Of a stretch of DNA of 31,085 nucleotides, positions 7,816 to 17,500 are shown piece after piece. Positions within the stretch are counted from its first letter, which is position 1. The number at the start of each line of letters is the position of its first letter. Under the pieces are notes generated by a model. It did not search any database and had not been told where the DNA came from. It saw only the letters and a list, made by a program, of their open reading frames with translations. This DNA comes from Alphaproteobacteria bacterium (lineage in GTDB: Bacteria; Pseudomonadota; Alphaproteobacteria; CAAHEQ01; UBA3637), in contig CAAHEQ010000023.1 of assembly GCA_900772625.1 (NCBI GenBank), positions 1 to 31,085 of the forward strand. The letters run 5' to 3'. The translations under genes and the position numbers were made by a program.

Positions 7816-9210
7816 ATGTTCAAAAAATGCTTTTTGCTGGTTGTTTTTATGGTGAGTGCTCTGTCATTTACAGCTCGCGCCGATATGTATGCGATTTATG
7901 ACATCCATGTTGATGTGACGGCACAAAATGCGACTAAGGCCAAAGAACAAGGCGTCACCGAAGCGCAAGAAAAAGCATTTTATAAAATGCTGGAGCGCTT
8001 GACTTTGCCGTCTAATGTCGCGGCGTTGCCTGTATTGACGACCGAAGATATTTTAAACTTAGTACAAGACTTTTCCGTTTCGCACGAGAAGACTTCATCT
8101 GTGCGCTATATCGCCGATGTCGATGTTCAATTTAATCCCGAGGCAATCCAAACATTCTTTCAAGAATATCAAGTCCCTTATGTGACGTCTGTTGCGGATA
8201 AGTCGGTCGTAATTCCTGTGTATTTTGAACAGCCGAATGCGCCAGCTCTGCTTTGGCAAGATCGCAATCCGTGGGGACGCATTTTAGCTCAGGCGGCCTC
8301 GACCAGCGATTTAGTGCCATTTGTTGTGCCTGTCGGAGATTTGGACGATATGGCGGTTTTAAATGAAAACAACTGGGCAAACGAAAGCGAGCTTGACTTA
8401 ACGCCAATGATGCAGCGTTATAAAACAACAAATGCTCTTGTTGCTGAGATGACGGTCTTGCGCGAGCAAAATATGGTGCGCTTAACGCTTCGATCCTTTC
8501 AAAATAAAGACGGCTTTCTTGAGGCCTTTACGATTTTCGAGCCCATAGATGCGCCGCTGCCTGTCGTGATGCGCAGAATGGCCGATAAAATGGTGCAGAA
8601 CTTAGAGCAACGTTGGCGCGAACAAAATGCTGTGCGTTTCGATAATCCGACCGAGCTGGAAGTGTCTGTGCACATTCAAAATCTGGCCGAATGGATTGAT
8701 ATTCGCAAAAAGTTGGATAACATTAAATTGATTAAGCAATATGTTGTCAAGGCGCTGAAACGTGACGAAGCGGAAATTGAAGTCTTTTTCGCGGGCGACT
8801 TGAAGCCATTTAAGGCGGCCTTGCGCAAGGAGTCTTTGTTTTTGTCGCCGTTGGGTGAAAGTGGTTGGCGCTTGCGTGATTTAAAAGACGTGCCAGAAGC
8901 AGAGATTATCGCCTCCGATAACCAAGATAAATTGGAGTTAAACGCCTTTGAAAAAAATGCAAGCGCAGAGCAGACAGATCAAAATGTACCTGCCACAGCT
9001 AGCGTGGATGCGCTTGAGCCATCTTTGAACATCCCCGAGGATTTTACGACTTTTACGCAAGAAAAAGTTAGCGCCATTACGGACAATGATGTCAAAACAT
9101 TTGACTTGTCTTTGTATCAGCAAGTCGAACGCCAACCAGAAACTTTGCAAATGTTAGAAGAAATGCGCCAACAACAAATGAAAGAAAAATCAAATGACGA
9201 AAACCAATAA
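7816..9210 (+). CDS. DUF2066-domain exported protein
   Basis: A 464-residue protein with a cleavable signal peptide (MFKKCFLLVVFMVSALSFTARA, cut near residue 22) and a DUF2066 body. Family traits include YAIYDIHVDVTAQNATKAKEQGV near the mature N-terminus, RYIADVDVQFN (about 98-108), VPVYFE, and NPWGRILAQ with a following Trp-rich segment. The last 100 residues are acidic, Gln/Glu-rich and probably disordered. Function is unknown, but the gene commonly stands next to an AI-2E permease and hdaA in Alphaproteobacteria, as here. Its end overlaps the permease start by 17 bases. The ATG follows an AAAAGGGG site. Confidence 0.87.
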   Translation: MFKKCFLLVVFMVSALSFTARADMYAIYDIHVDVTAQNATKAKEQGVTEAQEKAFYKMLERLTLPSNVAALPVLTTEDILNLVQDFSVSHEKTSSVRYIADVDVQFNPEAIQTFFQEYQVPYVTSVADKSVVIPVYFEQPNAPALLWQDRNPWGRILAQAASTSDLVPFVVPVGDLDDMAVLNENNWANESELDLTPMMQRYKTTNALVAEMTVLREQNMVRLTLRSFQNKDGFLEAFTIFEPIDAPLPVVMRRMADKMVQNLEQRWREQNAVRFDNPTELEVSVHIQNLAEWIDIRKKLDNIKLIKQYVVKALKRDEAEIEVFFAGDLKPFKAALRKESLFLSPLGESGWRLRDLKDVPEAEIIASDNQDKLELNAFEKNASAEQTDQNVPATASVDALEPSLNIPEDFTTFTQEKVSAITDNDVKTFDLSLYQQVERQPETLQMLEEMRQQQMKEKSNDENQ

Positions 9211-10252
9211 AACGCTGTTGTTTTGGGTGGGTATTTTTGTGCTGGTCGGATTGGCCGTTTGGGCAACCAGCGCGATTTTAATGCCGTTTATTTTGGGCTT
9301 TGCTTTGGCATATTTGCTCAATCCTTTAGCGCAAAAATTGGAATGCAAGCACTTGTCTCGCAACTTTGCGACAACGATTGTTATCAGTGGGCTGATTTTG
9401 GTGTTGCTGCTTTGCTTATTGGTGTTGGTGCCTGTGCTGGAAGCGCAAATCGTCAGCTTTGTGATGAAAATTCCAACGCTTGCAAATGCGCTGTGGCAGA
9501 GGTTGCAACCGCTGTTTGAACTGATTAAAGATCACGTGTCGAGCACACAAATCGAAACAATTAAACAAACGATATCGGCGCAAACGTTCTCGTTTGTCAA
9601 TGATATGGCGGATAGAATGCTTGCTTTATTTTCGGGGTGGTCCGCGTTGTTTAACATTGTGTCGTTTGTGATTATCACGCCTGTTGTTGCGTTTTACTTG
9701 CTTGCCGATTGGCAAAAAATGACGAGCCAAATAAAGTCATTGTTTCCGCGCAAGTATGCCGATTTTATGAACTTAAAGCTTGGTCAGATTGACGAGATTT
9801 TGTCGGCCTTTGTGCGCGGACAAGCAATTGTGTGCTTGTTTTTGGGACTCTTTTATGGCTTAGGCCTTTCGGTTATCGGCCTTGATTTTGGTTTCAGTAT
9901 AGGCTTGATTGCGGGCATTTTTTCGTTTATTCCGTATGTCGGTACGCTGACGGGCTTTGTCTTAAGTTTGCTGCTTGCCTATACACAATCGGCGGATTGG
10001 GGATTGTATGCAGGCATCTTGCTTGTCTTTGGTGTCGGCCAGTTTTTGGAAGGCTATGTCCTGACGCCTAAACTGGTGGGTGATAAAATCCAACTGCACC
10101 CCGTGTGGGTGATTTTCGCCTTGATGGCGGGCGGCTCGCTGTTCGGCTTTGTCGGCGTGCTGGTTGCAGTGCCTGTCGCAGCTGTGCTTGGTGTTGTCGT
10201 GCGCACGTTGGTCGAATACTATAAAAAAAGCTCGTTTTTCAAGGAAGACTGA
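9194..10252 (+). CDS. AI-2E family transporter (PerM/YhhT-like permease)
   Basis: A 352-residue polytopic membrane protein. The N-terminal helices (about 8-26, 26-44, 62-84), a soluble amphipathic middle (about 100-145) and the C-terminal helix bundle follow the AI-2E/UPF0118 pattern. Diagnostic stretches are LMPFILGFALAYLLNPL, VRGQAIVCLFLGLFYGLGL, FIPYVGTLTG and LEGYVLTPKLVGDKIQLHP. Different members export autoinducer-2 or act as Na+/H+ antiporters or general permeases, so the substrate is open. It starts inside the DUF2066 gene, so translation is probably coupled, and hdaA follows after 8 bases. Confidence 0.92.
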   Translation: MTKTNKTLLFWVGIFVLVGLAVWATSAILMPFILGFALAYLLNPLAQKLECKHLSRNFATTIVISGLILVLLLCLLVLVPVLEAQIVSFVMKIPTLANALWQRLQPLFELIKDHVSSTQIETIKQTISAQTFSFVNDMADRMLALFSGWSALFNIVSFVIITPVVAFYLLADWQKMTSQIKSLFPRKYADFMNLKLGQIDEILSAFVRGQAIVCLFLGLFYGLGLSVIGLDFGFSIGLIAGIFSFIPYVGTLTGFVLSLLLAYTQSADWGLYAGILLVFGVGQFLEGYVLTPKLVGDKIQLHPVWVIFALMAGGSLFGFVGVLVAVPVAAVLGVVVRTLVEYYKKSSFFKED

Positions 10253-10260
10253 CAAAGCAA

Positions 10261-10917
10261 ATGGCCGATACTCAAATCCCTTTGCCACTTACATACAAGC
10301 CCGCGAACCATCGCGAGGACTTTTTTGTAGCGCCGTGTAATCAAGATGCGGTGCGTTGGTTGGAGCAAGTTGACCAATGGCCGAGCAATATGACGCTGCT
10401 CTTGGGTGCGCCTGCTAGCGGTAAAAGTCATCTTGCAAGCGTGTTTTCTGAAAACATTTTTTCGGCCAAAGATTTGACCGTAGACAAAGTACCATTTTAC
10501 CCAATGCGTTTTGCGTTGGAGGACATAGACTATCCTTACCTTGACGAGCAAGCTTTGTTTCATTTGTATAACTATGCAACGCAAAAAGGGCAAAAGATTT
10601 TGCTGACAGCGCGTGCAGTGCCGTTTTTTAAGTTGCCCGATTTGAAAACGCGAATCAGCACGGTGCCTGTTGTGCGGATTGGCTTGCCCGATGATACACT
10701 TCTGATGTCGTTGATTTACAAAGGCTTAGCCGAGCGGCAACTGGACATACAACCCGATGTGCTCGAGTACATTTCAAAGCATATCGAACGCTCGTTTGCG
10801 GCGGTGGATACATTTGTGCAAAAAGCGCAAATGATGTCGCTGGCCGAGCGGCGCAAAGTGACAATTCCTTTGTCGCGTGCGGTGTTGGAGCAAATGCAAT
10901 CCGAACGCTTGTTATAA
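10261..10917 (+). CDS. hdaA: HdaA, DnaA-related regulator of replication initiation
   Basis: A 218-residue DnaA-paralogue AAA+ protein that, with the beta clamp, stimulates ATP hydrolysis by DnaA (RIDA). Visible are Walker A GAPASGKS (49-56), the degenerate Walker B ALEDID (85-90) followed by DEQALFHLYN, the sensor-1 segment ILLTAR (113-118) and LPDLKTRI. The helical lid ends in FAAVDTFVQKAQ. An N-terminal QIPLPL (5-10) fits a clamp-binding motif. It lacks the DNA-binding domain of DnaA. The ribosome site is weak, consistent with coupling to the preceding permease gene. Confidence 0.92.
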   Translation: MADTQIPLPLTYKPANHREDFFVAPCNQDAVRWLEQVDQWPSNMTLLLGAPASGKSHLASVFSENIFSAKDLTVDKVPFYPMRFALEDIDYPYLDEQALFHLYNYATQKGQKILLTARAVPFFKLPDLKTRISTVPVVRIGLPDDTLLMSLIYKGLAERQLDIQPDVLEYISKHIERSFAAVDTFVQKAQMMSLAERRKVTIPLSRAVLEQMQSERLL

Positions 10918-10954
10918 AAGCACCTTTAAACGGCTTACAGCTTTTTCAAATTTT

Positions 10955-11002
10955 TTTTATAAAAAAAGAGCCTTTAGAGCCAGCGCCCTAAAAGCTCCTT
11001 AA
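10955..11002 (-). terminator. Terminator of the dehydrogenase operon, with G-U pairs on the minus strand
   Basis: Arms 10985-11000 and 10965-10980 flank a 4-base loop. On the minus strand all 16 positions pair, three of them as G-U, and a run of seven Ts follows. Read on the plus strand, the same three positions are A-C mismatches, so the hairpin is specific for the minus-strand gene ending at 11021. Confidence 0.8.
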
Positions 11003-11020
11003 AAGTTATTTTAAGCAAGA

Positions 11021-12043
11021 TTACTTGCTGACAACATTTTGAGGTTTGCCAGCCAAGAACCCTTGAATGTTGTTCACGGTGGTTGTCAAAATCTGTTGCA
11101 CGGCGTCAATCGAGTTAAATGCAATGTGCGGTGTAATCAACGTGTTGTTTAATTGCAACATTTTAAAGTTAATAACCGAATCGATTAAAAAGTCTGTTGG
11201 TTTCTTTTCCATATCTGTGGAAAATTCGCGCTCGGTGATGACATCTTCGTTTTCCAAAACGTCCAACGCTGCGCCGCCAACAATGCCCGACTTCAATGCG
11301 GCGTACAAAGCTTCTGTATCAATCAAAGAGCCGCGCGCTGTGTTGATGATGTAAACACCGCGCTTCATTCTTGAAAACGCTAAAGCATCCAACAAGTGGA
11401 AGTTTCTGTCTGTGGCAGGGCAGTGCAAAGTGATGATATCCGACTTTTCATAAAGCTCTTCCAATTCCTTGACATAGTACACGCCTTGATCCAACAAAGC
11501 TTGTGATGGGTATGGGTCATAGGCGATAATTTTGGCATCAAAAGCTTGTAAAATGCGAATGACACCGCGACCAATCGCGCCTGTCCCAATCACGCCCACC
11601 GTTTTGCCAGAGATGTTATCACCGACATAGTTTGGCAGATACACGCTGTTTGTCTTCATTTGCGATTTCGCCAATGGAATGCGGCGCATTAAGCCCAACA
11701 TCACGCCGATTGTAAACTCGGCCACCGTTGTCGCACCATAGTTTGGAACGTTGCAAACCGTAATGTTTCTTTGTTTGCAATAATCCAAATCGATGTGGTT
11801 ATAACCCGTTGAACGAGTCACAATCATTTTTAAGTTTGGGAACATATCAAATTGTGAATTGTCCACCGATTGCGCGTGCGCAAAAACAGAGATAATTGTG
11901 TAGTCGGGCAAGTTTGGAATTGCGCGCAGTTGCGGGCTGTTAATATCAAAGTCCACAAAGTGATAATCGACCCCTTCAATAGGATGTTGTTGTAAGAATG
12001 CCTTATCATGTTCGTTGCAGGCAAAAAATAATGCTGATGTCAT
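11021..12043 (-). CDS. D-isomer-specific 2-hydroxyacid dehydrogenase, D-lactate dehydrogenase-like
   Basis: A 340-residue NAD-dependent dehydrogenase that interconverts a 2-oxoacid and its D-2-hydroxyacid; pyruvate/D-lactate is the most likely pair. The NAD fold has GTGAIG at 153-158 with the acidic D176 at the end of the next strand. Catalytic residues fall where expected: R237 in NTARGSL, E264 in LDVLENE, H306 in TPHIAFNS. The insert DVITEREFSTDMEKK resembles those of fermentative D-LDHs. An AAAGGA site precedes the ATG at 12043, which lies 2 bases after the stop of the HAD gene. Last gene of a three-gene operon. Confidence 0.9.
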   Translation of the reverse strand: MTSALFFACNEHDKAFLQQHPIEGVDYHFVDFDINSPQLRAIPNLPDYTIISVFAHAQSVDNSQFDMFPNLKMIVTRSTGYNHIDLDYCKQRNITVCNVPNYGATTVAEFTIGVMLGLMRRIPLAKSQMKTNSVYLPNYVGDNISGKTVGVIGTGAIGRGVIRILQAFDAKIIAYDPYPSQALLDQGVYYVKELEELYEKSDIITLHCPATDRNFHLLDALAFSRMKRGVYIINTARGSLIDTEALYAALKSGIVGGAALDVLENEDVITEREFSTDMEKKPTDFLIDSVINFKMLQLNNTLITPHIAFNSIDAVQQILTTTVNNIQGFLAGKPQNVVSK

Positions 12044-12045
12044 TT

Positions 12046-12903
12046 TTATTCCTTTTGTTCTTTCAAAGTTAAATTTTCTTTTTTCATATTTTCAAGATGG
12101 ATATCGGAGACTATTTTATCAATAATGGCTTTCATAATTTTTTCCATTTTAGAGCCTTTGGAATAATCCGCAAGGCTGATAAAATCGACTCGGTTATCCT
12201 TTGCAAGCTGAACCGCCGCTTGCTGGGATTTCTCGCTCTGAGAGTTGTATACAGCGATAGAATGTCCTTTTTGACGCTTTGTTAAAACCATACACGGCAC
12301 GTCCGTACTGCCGTCCCCAATATAGACCATCTGAGACAGCGGGATATAGCGCGCATCATCAGGTACAAAAGCGTTGATTTCTGGATCGTTGATGTTAAAG
12401 CAACCTTTGTTTATGCGAAACAAATATTGCGTTTTTGTCGTATAGTTGAGCGCGACAGCAGGCCATACGGCATTGCCTTTTTCATCGTACATAAACGATG
12501 ACGCATAAATGTGTTTGAAGTGCTTGGCAATCGGATTGCCGAGTATCATTTCTCTGATTCCTGACGAGATGATATAGTGTTCCACCTTGACGCCTTTGCT
12601 GGCGCCATAGGCGTTAATGCGCTTAAACCATGTCGATACACCTTTATAAAGTGCAATCGAACGGCCATAATCACGAAAGCCTTGGCGCGTAAAGCTGACG
12701 CCTTTTTGTGCGGCTTTTTCGATCATTAAACGCATATAAGAAAGTACGCTATCAGCATTGTGTTTTTGCATAATTTCGCCAGAAGCGCGCCAAAAATCGG
12801 CTTTATCCATCCCGATTTTTTTCATAAAATCATACTCTTGCATATTACCAGGGGACAACGTCCCGTCAAAGTCATAGCAAATAGCTATCCTAGGCTTTGT
12901 CAT
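12046..12903 (-). CDS. HAD-superfamily phosphatase, phosphoserine-phosphatase-like
   Basis: A 285-residue haloacid-dehalogenase-fold hydrolase. Motif I is DFDGTLSP with nucleophile D11 and acid D13. Motif II is IISSG (111-115), and motif IV is GDGSTD (196-201). The cap between residues 20 and 105 is helical, as in subfamily IB enzymes such as SerB, but the protein is longer than SerB (about 220) and has an extra segment (135-190) before motif IV. The substrate is therefore uncertain. The start overlaps the upstream small membrane-protein gene by 14 bases, and the stop is 2 bases before the dehydrogenase ATG. Confidence 0.88.
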   Translation of the reverse strand: MTKPRIAICYDFDGTLSPGNMQEYDFMKKIGMDKADFWRASGEIMQKHNADSVLSYMRLMIEKAAQKGVSFTRQGFRDYGRSIALYKGVSTWFKRINAYGASKGVKVEHYIISSGIREMILGNPIAKHFKHIYASSFMYDEKGNAVWPAVALNYTTKTQYLFRINKGCFNINDPEINAFVPDDARYIPLSQMVYIGDGSTDVPCMVLTKRQKGHSIAVYNSQSEKSQQAAVQLAKDNRVDFISLADYSKGSKMEKIMKAIIDKIVSDIHLENMKKENLTLKEQKE

Positions 12904-13171
12904 TCGTGCGGACTTCCTCGTATTCTACATCAATGATGTTGTCATCGGAAACTTTACGAAAGTGCTTGTGCTGAGTCGCTGCTGAAGCTTGTTGTTGCGC
13001 TTGCTTGAGCATCTTTTTAATCGCGCGTTTTTGAAACCATACACGCACCGCGACAACGATGAAGAGCAACAATAAAAATGGTAATAGCAAGCTAACCATA
13101 AAGAATGCAAAATAAAGCCCCGTTAAAATGATGAGCATCATAATGATATAAGTTAAAAATCTTTGCAACAT
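12890..13171 (-). CDS. Small membrane protein with IIDVEYEEV tail (unknown)
   Basis: A 93-residue protein with one long or two tightly packed hydrophobic segments (about 6-43), then a basic, Ala/Gln-rich helix (about 46-68) and an acidic tail containing NIIDVEYEEV. Small proteins with such a DVIDVEY-like tail occur in Alphaproteobacteria as hypothetical membrane proteins; function is unknown. AAAGGAA stands 7 bases before the ATG. First gene of the operon with the HAD phosphatase and D-hydroxyacid dehydrogenase. Confidence 0.72.
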   Translation of the reverse strand: MLQRFLTYIIMMLIILTGLYFAFFMVSLLLPFLLLLFIVVAVRVWFQKRAIKKMLKQAQQQASAATQHKHFRKVSDDNIIDVEYEEVRTNDKA

Positions 13172-13264
13172 TTTATATTCCTTTGTTTATAGTATCTGCA
13201 CAGCATATTTAGATATTCAATACTAGCAAATCAAGACCTCTTATAGAAAAATCGTACTACAAGC

Positions 13265-13307
13265 GCACAAAAAAAGCAAACATTTTTTATGTTTTTGTGC
13301 TTTTTAT
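13265..13307 (+). promoter_or_regulatory. Terminator-like hairpin in the divergent spacer before the RND operon
   Basis: GCACAAAAA pairs with TTTTTGTGC over 9 bp, with a possible inner AAACAT/ATGTTT hairpin. TTTTTATTT follows the right arm on the plus strand. No plus-strand gene ends here, so it could be an attenuator in the leader of the efflux operon or the end of a small RNA. Confidence 0.45.
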
Positions 13308-13371
13308 TTATGCGTTATGTCAGGCGCGGTACAGTTTTATGTCTTGTGCTTGCAAAAATAAAACGTTTGTC

Positions 13372-13386
13372 TTTACTTAAAGTAAA
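13372..13386. promoter_or_regulatory. Perfect 7-1-7 palindrome abutting the RND ribosome site
   Basis: TTTACTT, one A, then AAGTAAA: a perfect inverted repeat directly before AAGGAGG (13387-13393) and 15 bases before the ATG. The size suits a dimeric repressor operator, and in RNA it could mask the ribosome site. No TetR or MarR gene is present in the window. Confidence 0.5.
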
Positions 13387-13401
13387 AAGGAGGCAGGGTT
13401 G

Positions 13402-14571
13402 ATGAAAAAAATAATCTGTGTTTTAGTGATTGCTTTGATTGGCGTTTGGGTATACTTTCATTTTTGCGATAGAAGGCAGGCGCTTCCAGAGTCATCTGCT
13501 TTGTCTAATCGCGCCGCGCCTCAAGCCGTAGCCGTGCAAAAAGTGCAAGCAGTGCCTTTGACTTTGTCACGCCAATATGTGGGCTTTGTTCTGCCGATTA
13601 AATCGGTTGAAGTGCGCCCATTTATTGAAGGCTTTATCCAAGACGTGCTTGTCCAAGGCGGTGACAATGTGGATGCAGGGCAGACTTTGTTTGTTTTGCA
13701 ACAAGACGAGTATTTAGCTCAAATGGACGAACAGTTGGCTAATGTTATGAGCAGCTCTGCTACACTTAAAAACGCGAAAACATATTACGAGCGTTTGCAA
13801 AATGCGGGCGATAAGGCCGTCTCTCAAAGCGATTTAGACAAGGCTAAAGCTGACTTTTTAACGGCAACTGCTGCGGTTGGCTCGGCTGTGGCGGCCTATG
13901 ATTCGGCCAAAGTGATGTATGATTATACTTTTATCAATGCGCCAATAGCAGGCGTGCTGGGCAACGTGACTGCGACCAAAGGTCAATATGTTGCGCCCGC
14001 GGGCGATGTGCTGGGCTATTTAGTGCAACCAAGCCCGATGCGCGTGGTTTTTTCTATTTCAAATGCGCAGTATCTGGAGGAAAAACGCATAAATCCAAAT
14101 CATATGTTTGCTAATCGAGTTGTTAAGCTTAAGCTTGCAGACGGCAGCATTTACGACATTTCGGGCAAGGTCGAGTTTTTGGATAACCAAGTGACGGCCT
14201 CGACTGCGTCTGTGCAAGTTTATGCCGATTTTGAAAATCCACACCGAGCGTTGCTTGCAAACGCTTATGTAGATGTATTGGTTGAAGAGAAAATCGATAA
14301 TGCGGTTGTCGTGCCTCAACATTTTGTGTCGATGACGGCGCAAGGTGCTTTTGTGTGGAGCGTTGACTTGAACGGCGTTTTGCATAAAAAGCCCGTCACA
14401 ATAGCCTCTCAGGCGATTGAGAATAATTTTTACCTTGTCAAATCAGGGCTTGAAGCAGGCGACTTTGTCGTGACGCAAAAGCCAAACAGTGCACTTGAAA
14501 ATAAACCCGTGCAGATTAAGTTAGAGCCAAGTACTTTGCCTCAACTTGACGAGCAAGGAGACGCAAAATGA
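13402..14571 (+). CDS. RND efflux periplasmic adaptor (membrane fusion protein)
   Basis: A 389-residue AcrA/MexA-like adaptor that bridges the RND pump and the outer-membrane channel. An uncleaved N-terminal helix (about 3-21) anchors it; the Cys at 22 is not in a lipobox. The lipoyl half-motifs are EVRPFIEGFIQDVLVQGGDNV and FINAPIAGVLGNVTATKGQYV, separated by a short alpha-hairpin (about 105-165). The beta-barrel and membrane-proximal domains follow (VVVPQHFVS). The ATG at 13402 is preferred over TTG at 13399 because its distance of 8 bases to AGGAGG is better. It overlaps the pump gene as ATGA. Confidence 0.93.
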   Translation: MKKIICVLVIALIGVWVYFHFCDRRQALPESSALSNRAAPQAVAVQKVQAVPLTLSRQYVGFVLPIKSVEVRPFIEGFIQDVLVQGGDNVDAGQTLFVLQQDEYLAQMDEQLANVMSSSATLKNAKTYYERLQNAGDKAVSQSDLDKAKADFLTATAAVGSAVAAYDSAKVMYDYTFINAPIAGVLGNVTATKGQYVAPAGDVLGYLVQPSPMRVVFSISNAQYLEEKRINPNHMFANRVVKLKLADGSIYDISGKVEFLDNQVTASTASVQVYADFENPHRALLANAYVDVLVEEKIDNAVVVPQHFVSMTAQGAFVWSVDLNGVLHKKPVTIASQAIENNFYLVKSGLEAGDFVVTQKPNSALENKPVQIKLEPSTLPQLDEQGDAK

Positions 14572-17500
14572 ACTTTTCCGCCTTTTTCATTCGCCATCCG
14601 CGCTTTGCAATCGTCATTTCGCTTGTTATGGTGTTGCTGGGCTTGATGGCAATAGTCGTTTTGCCCGTAGCGCAGTACCCTGACATTACGCCGCCACAAA
14701 TCATTGTCGAGGCTAATTACCCAGGAGCCTCTGCGGCTGTTTTGGTGGATACGGTCGCTGTGCCGATTGAAAACCAACTTAATGGCGTAGAGGGAATGCT
14801 TTATATGGAATCAACGGCGGACGATAACGGTTCGTACCAACTCACGATTACGTTTAACATTGGCACGGATCCTGATATCGCGCAGGTGAAAGTGGAAAAC
14901 AGATTACAGCAAGTGATGTCTGAACTGCCCGATGTGGTCAACAAAGAAGGGCTCAGCGTGCGGACGCAATCGTCTAATTTATTGGCGATGATTGTGTTGC
15001 GCTCACCCAATAATTCGTATTCGGATTTGTATTTAAGCAACTATGCTTACACGAACTTGAAAAGCCCTCTCGAGCGAGTCAGTGGCGTCAGCCAAGTGCA
15101 AATTTATGGCCCGCAAAACAGTATGCGTGTGTGGCTTAATCCGCAGAAAATGGCGTCTTTGAATGTGTCGGCTGAGGATGTTGTGAGCCTTATCGAAAGC
15201 CAAAACATTCAAGCAGCCGTTGGCTCGATTGGCTCAGCGCCCAGCCCCAAAGGCAGCGAAGTTGTTTTATCTTTAACGGCTAAAGGCTTGCTCAACACCG
15301 TCAAAGATTTTGAAGACATCATCATTACAACCTCCAAAGGCGGCGGCGTGGTGCGATTAAAGGACATCGGCCGCGTGGAAATAGGGGCGGACAGTTATGC
15401 ACTTGCGGCCTCGTACGACAATGCGCCTGCTGTGATTTTGGGATTTTCTCAAACACCCAGTTCAAATGCGCTGGACATTATGAAAGCGCTTAAAAAAGAA
15501 ATGGCCAGATTGCAAACGACTTTCCCAGAAGATATGGAGTTTAAAGTTGCCTATGATTCAACCACGTTTGTGCGCGCATCTATCGAAAGCATTATCGAAA
15601 CATTGTTTACGACATTCGCGCTGGTTGTTTTGGTCGTTTTTGTTTTTTTGCAAGACCCCAAGTCAACCTTAATCCCAATGATAACAATCCCTGTGTCGTT
15701 AATCGCAACGTTTGCCGTGATTTACCTGATGGGCTTTAACTTGAATATTTTGACATTGTTTGCGATGATTTTGGCGATTGGCTTAGTCGTGGATGATGCA
15801 ATTATCGTGGTCGAGCGGGCACAATATCTGATGCAAAACGAGAACAAAAACGCGCAGGACGCGTCCGTGATAGCGATGCAGCAAATCGGTAGCGCGATTA
15901 TTGCCACAACCTTTGTGTTGCTGTCCATTTTTGTCCCCGTTGCTTTAATGGCGGGGATTACGGGCAAAATCTATCAACAATTTGCCGTGACGATAGCAAC
16001 CGCAGTTGTCTTTTCAGCCATTAACGCACTGACGCTGTCGCCCGCATTGTGCGCGATTTTCCTAAAGCATCAGCAAAAGGCAACCGAACAAAACGAGCCC
16101 AATGAGCAGGGGAAAAGCCACGCTCAAAAATCAAAACTTGAAAAAGTGTTTGCACCGTTTAATCGCGCGCTCGATTGGGCAAAGGAAAAGTACTTAAATA
16201 TCGTTGGCTTTTTGTGCAGGCAACTTGCTTTAATGAGCGCGTGCGTGATTGGCGCAATTCTGATTATCGGCGCGATGTTTTTCATTTTGCCTCAAGCATT
16301 TGTCCCCAGCGAAGACCAAGGCTTTATTTTGGGCAATGTCCAGCTGCCCCAAACAGCCAGCATTAACCAAACGCAGGCTCTGACAGAGCAGATGAGTGCC
16401 GAGATTTTAAAAATGGACGGCATTAAATATGTGATTACAGTTGCGGGTGCCAGTATGCTTGGCGGAGACGGTGAAAACATCGCGTTGCTTGCAATCGGAC
16501 TGAATGATTGGGATCAGCGTACTGCAAAAGATTTATCCTTGTCGGCGATTGTTGATAAGTTAATGGCGCGTTATGGCTCGTCCAGCGAAGCGGCCATAGA
16601 CTTTTACTCAATGCCGTCTATCCCAGGGGTGGGTAGCAGCGATGGCTTGTCGTATGATGTGATTGCTCAAGATTTGAATATGACGAGCGATGCATTTGAT
16701 CAAATGCTTGCCAGCTTTTTGGCCAAAGTCAATCAATCGAGCGATTTTCAATACGCCTTTTCGACCTATCGCGCGGGCACGCCACATCTGTTTTTAGATG
16801 TCGATCGAACGAAACTTAAGAGCTATAACATTCCCGTTTCCAACTTGTTTGAAACGTTGCAAAATAACTTAGGGTCACGCTATGTCAATAACATCACGAT
16901 GTCGGGGCAAGTCAACAAAGTCATTATTCAAGCCGACTATGATTATCGCAAGAGCATAGAAAACGTTTTGGATTTATATGCTTTTTCGTCATCGGGCGTG
17001 CCTGTGCAAGTGCGCAATTTTGCCTCTGTGCACACGGTTTTGAGCCCGAAAATTATCTATCGGCATAACCAATACACGGCCGCGTCTGTGATCAGCGCTG
17101 CCTCTGCGGGTGTCAGTTCGGGCACAGCAATTAACGCAACACAAAGCATCGCAAGTCAAACGCTTTCAAAATCGCAAGGCGCTTTGGCATGGACAGGCTT
17201 ATCTCTTCAGGAAGTTGAAACAAGAGGCCTTGCCGTCATCTTGATCGCCTTGGCGGTTGTGTTTGGGTATTTATTCCTTGTGGCTTTGTATGAAAGCTGG
17301 CTTGTGGCATTGGCGGTGATGTTTTCAAATGTATTCGCGATATTGGGCGCGCTGGCGGGGCTTTATCTGATGGGCTTGCCTCTGTCGATTTATGCACAGC
17401 TTGGCTTAGTGCTTTTAATCGGGCTTGCCAGCAAAAACGCTATTTTAATTGTCGAGTTCACATTGGATTATCGCAAGCAAGGAATGGATGTGATTACGGC

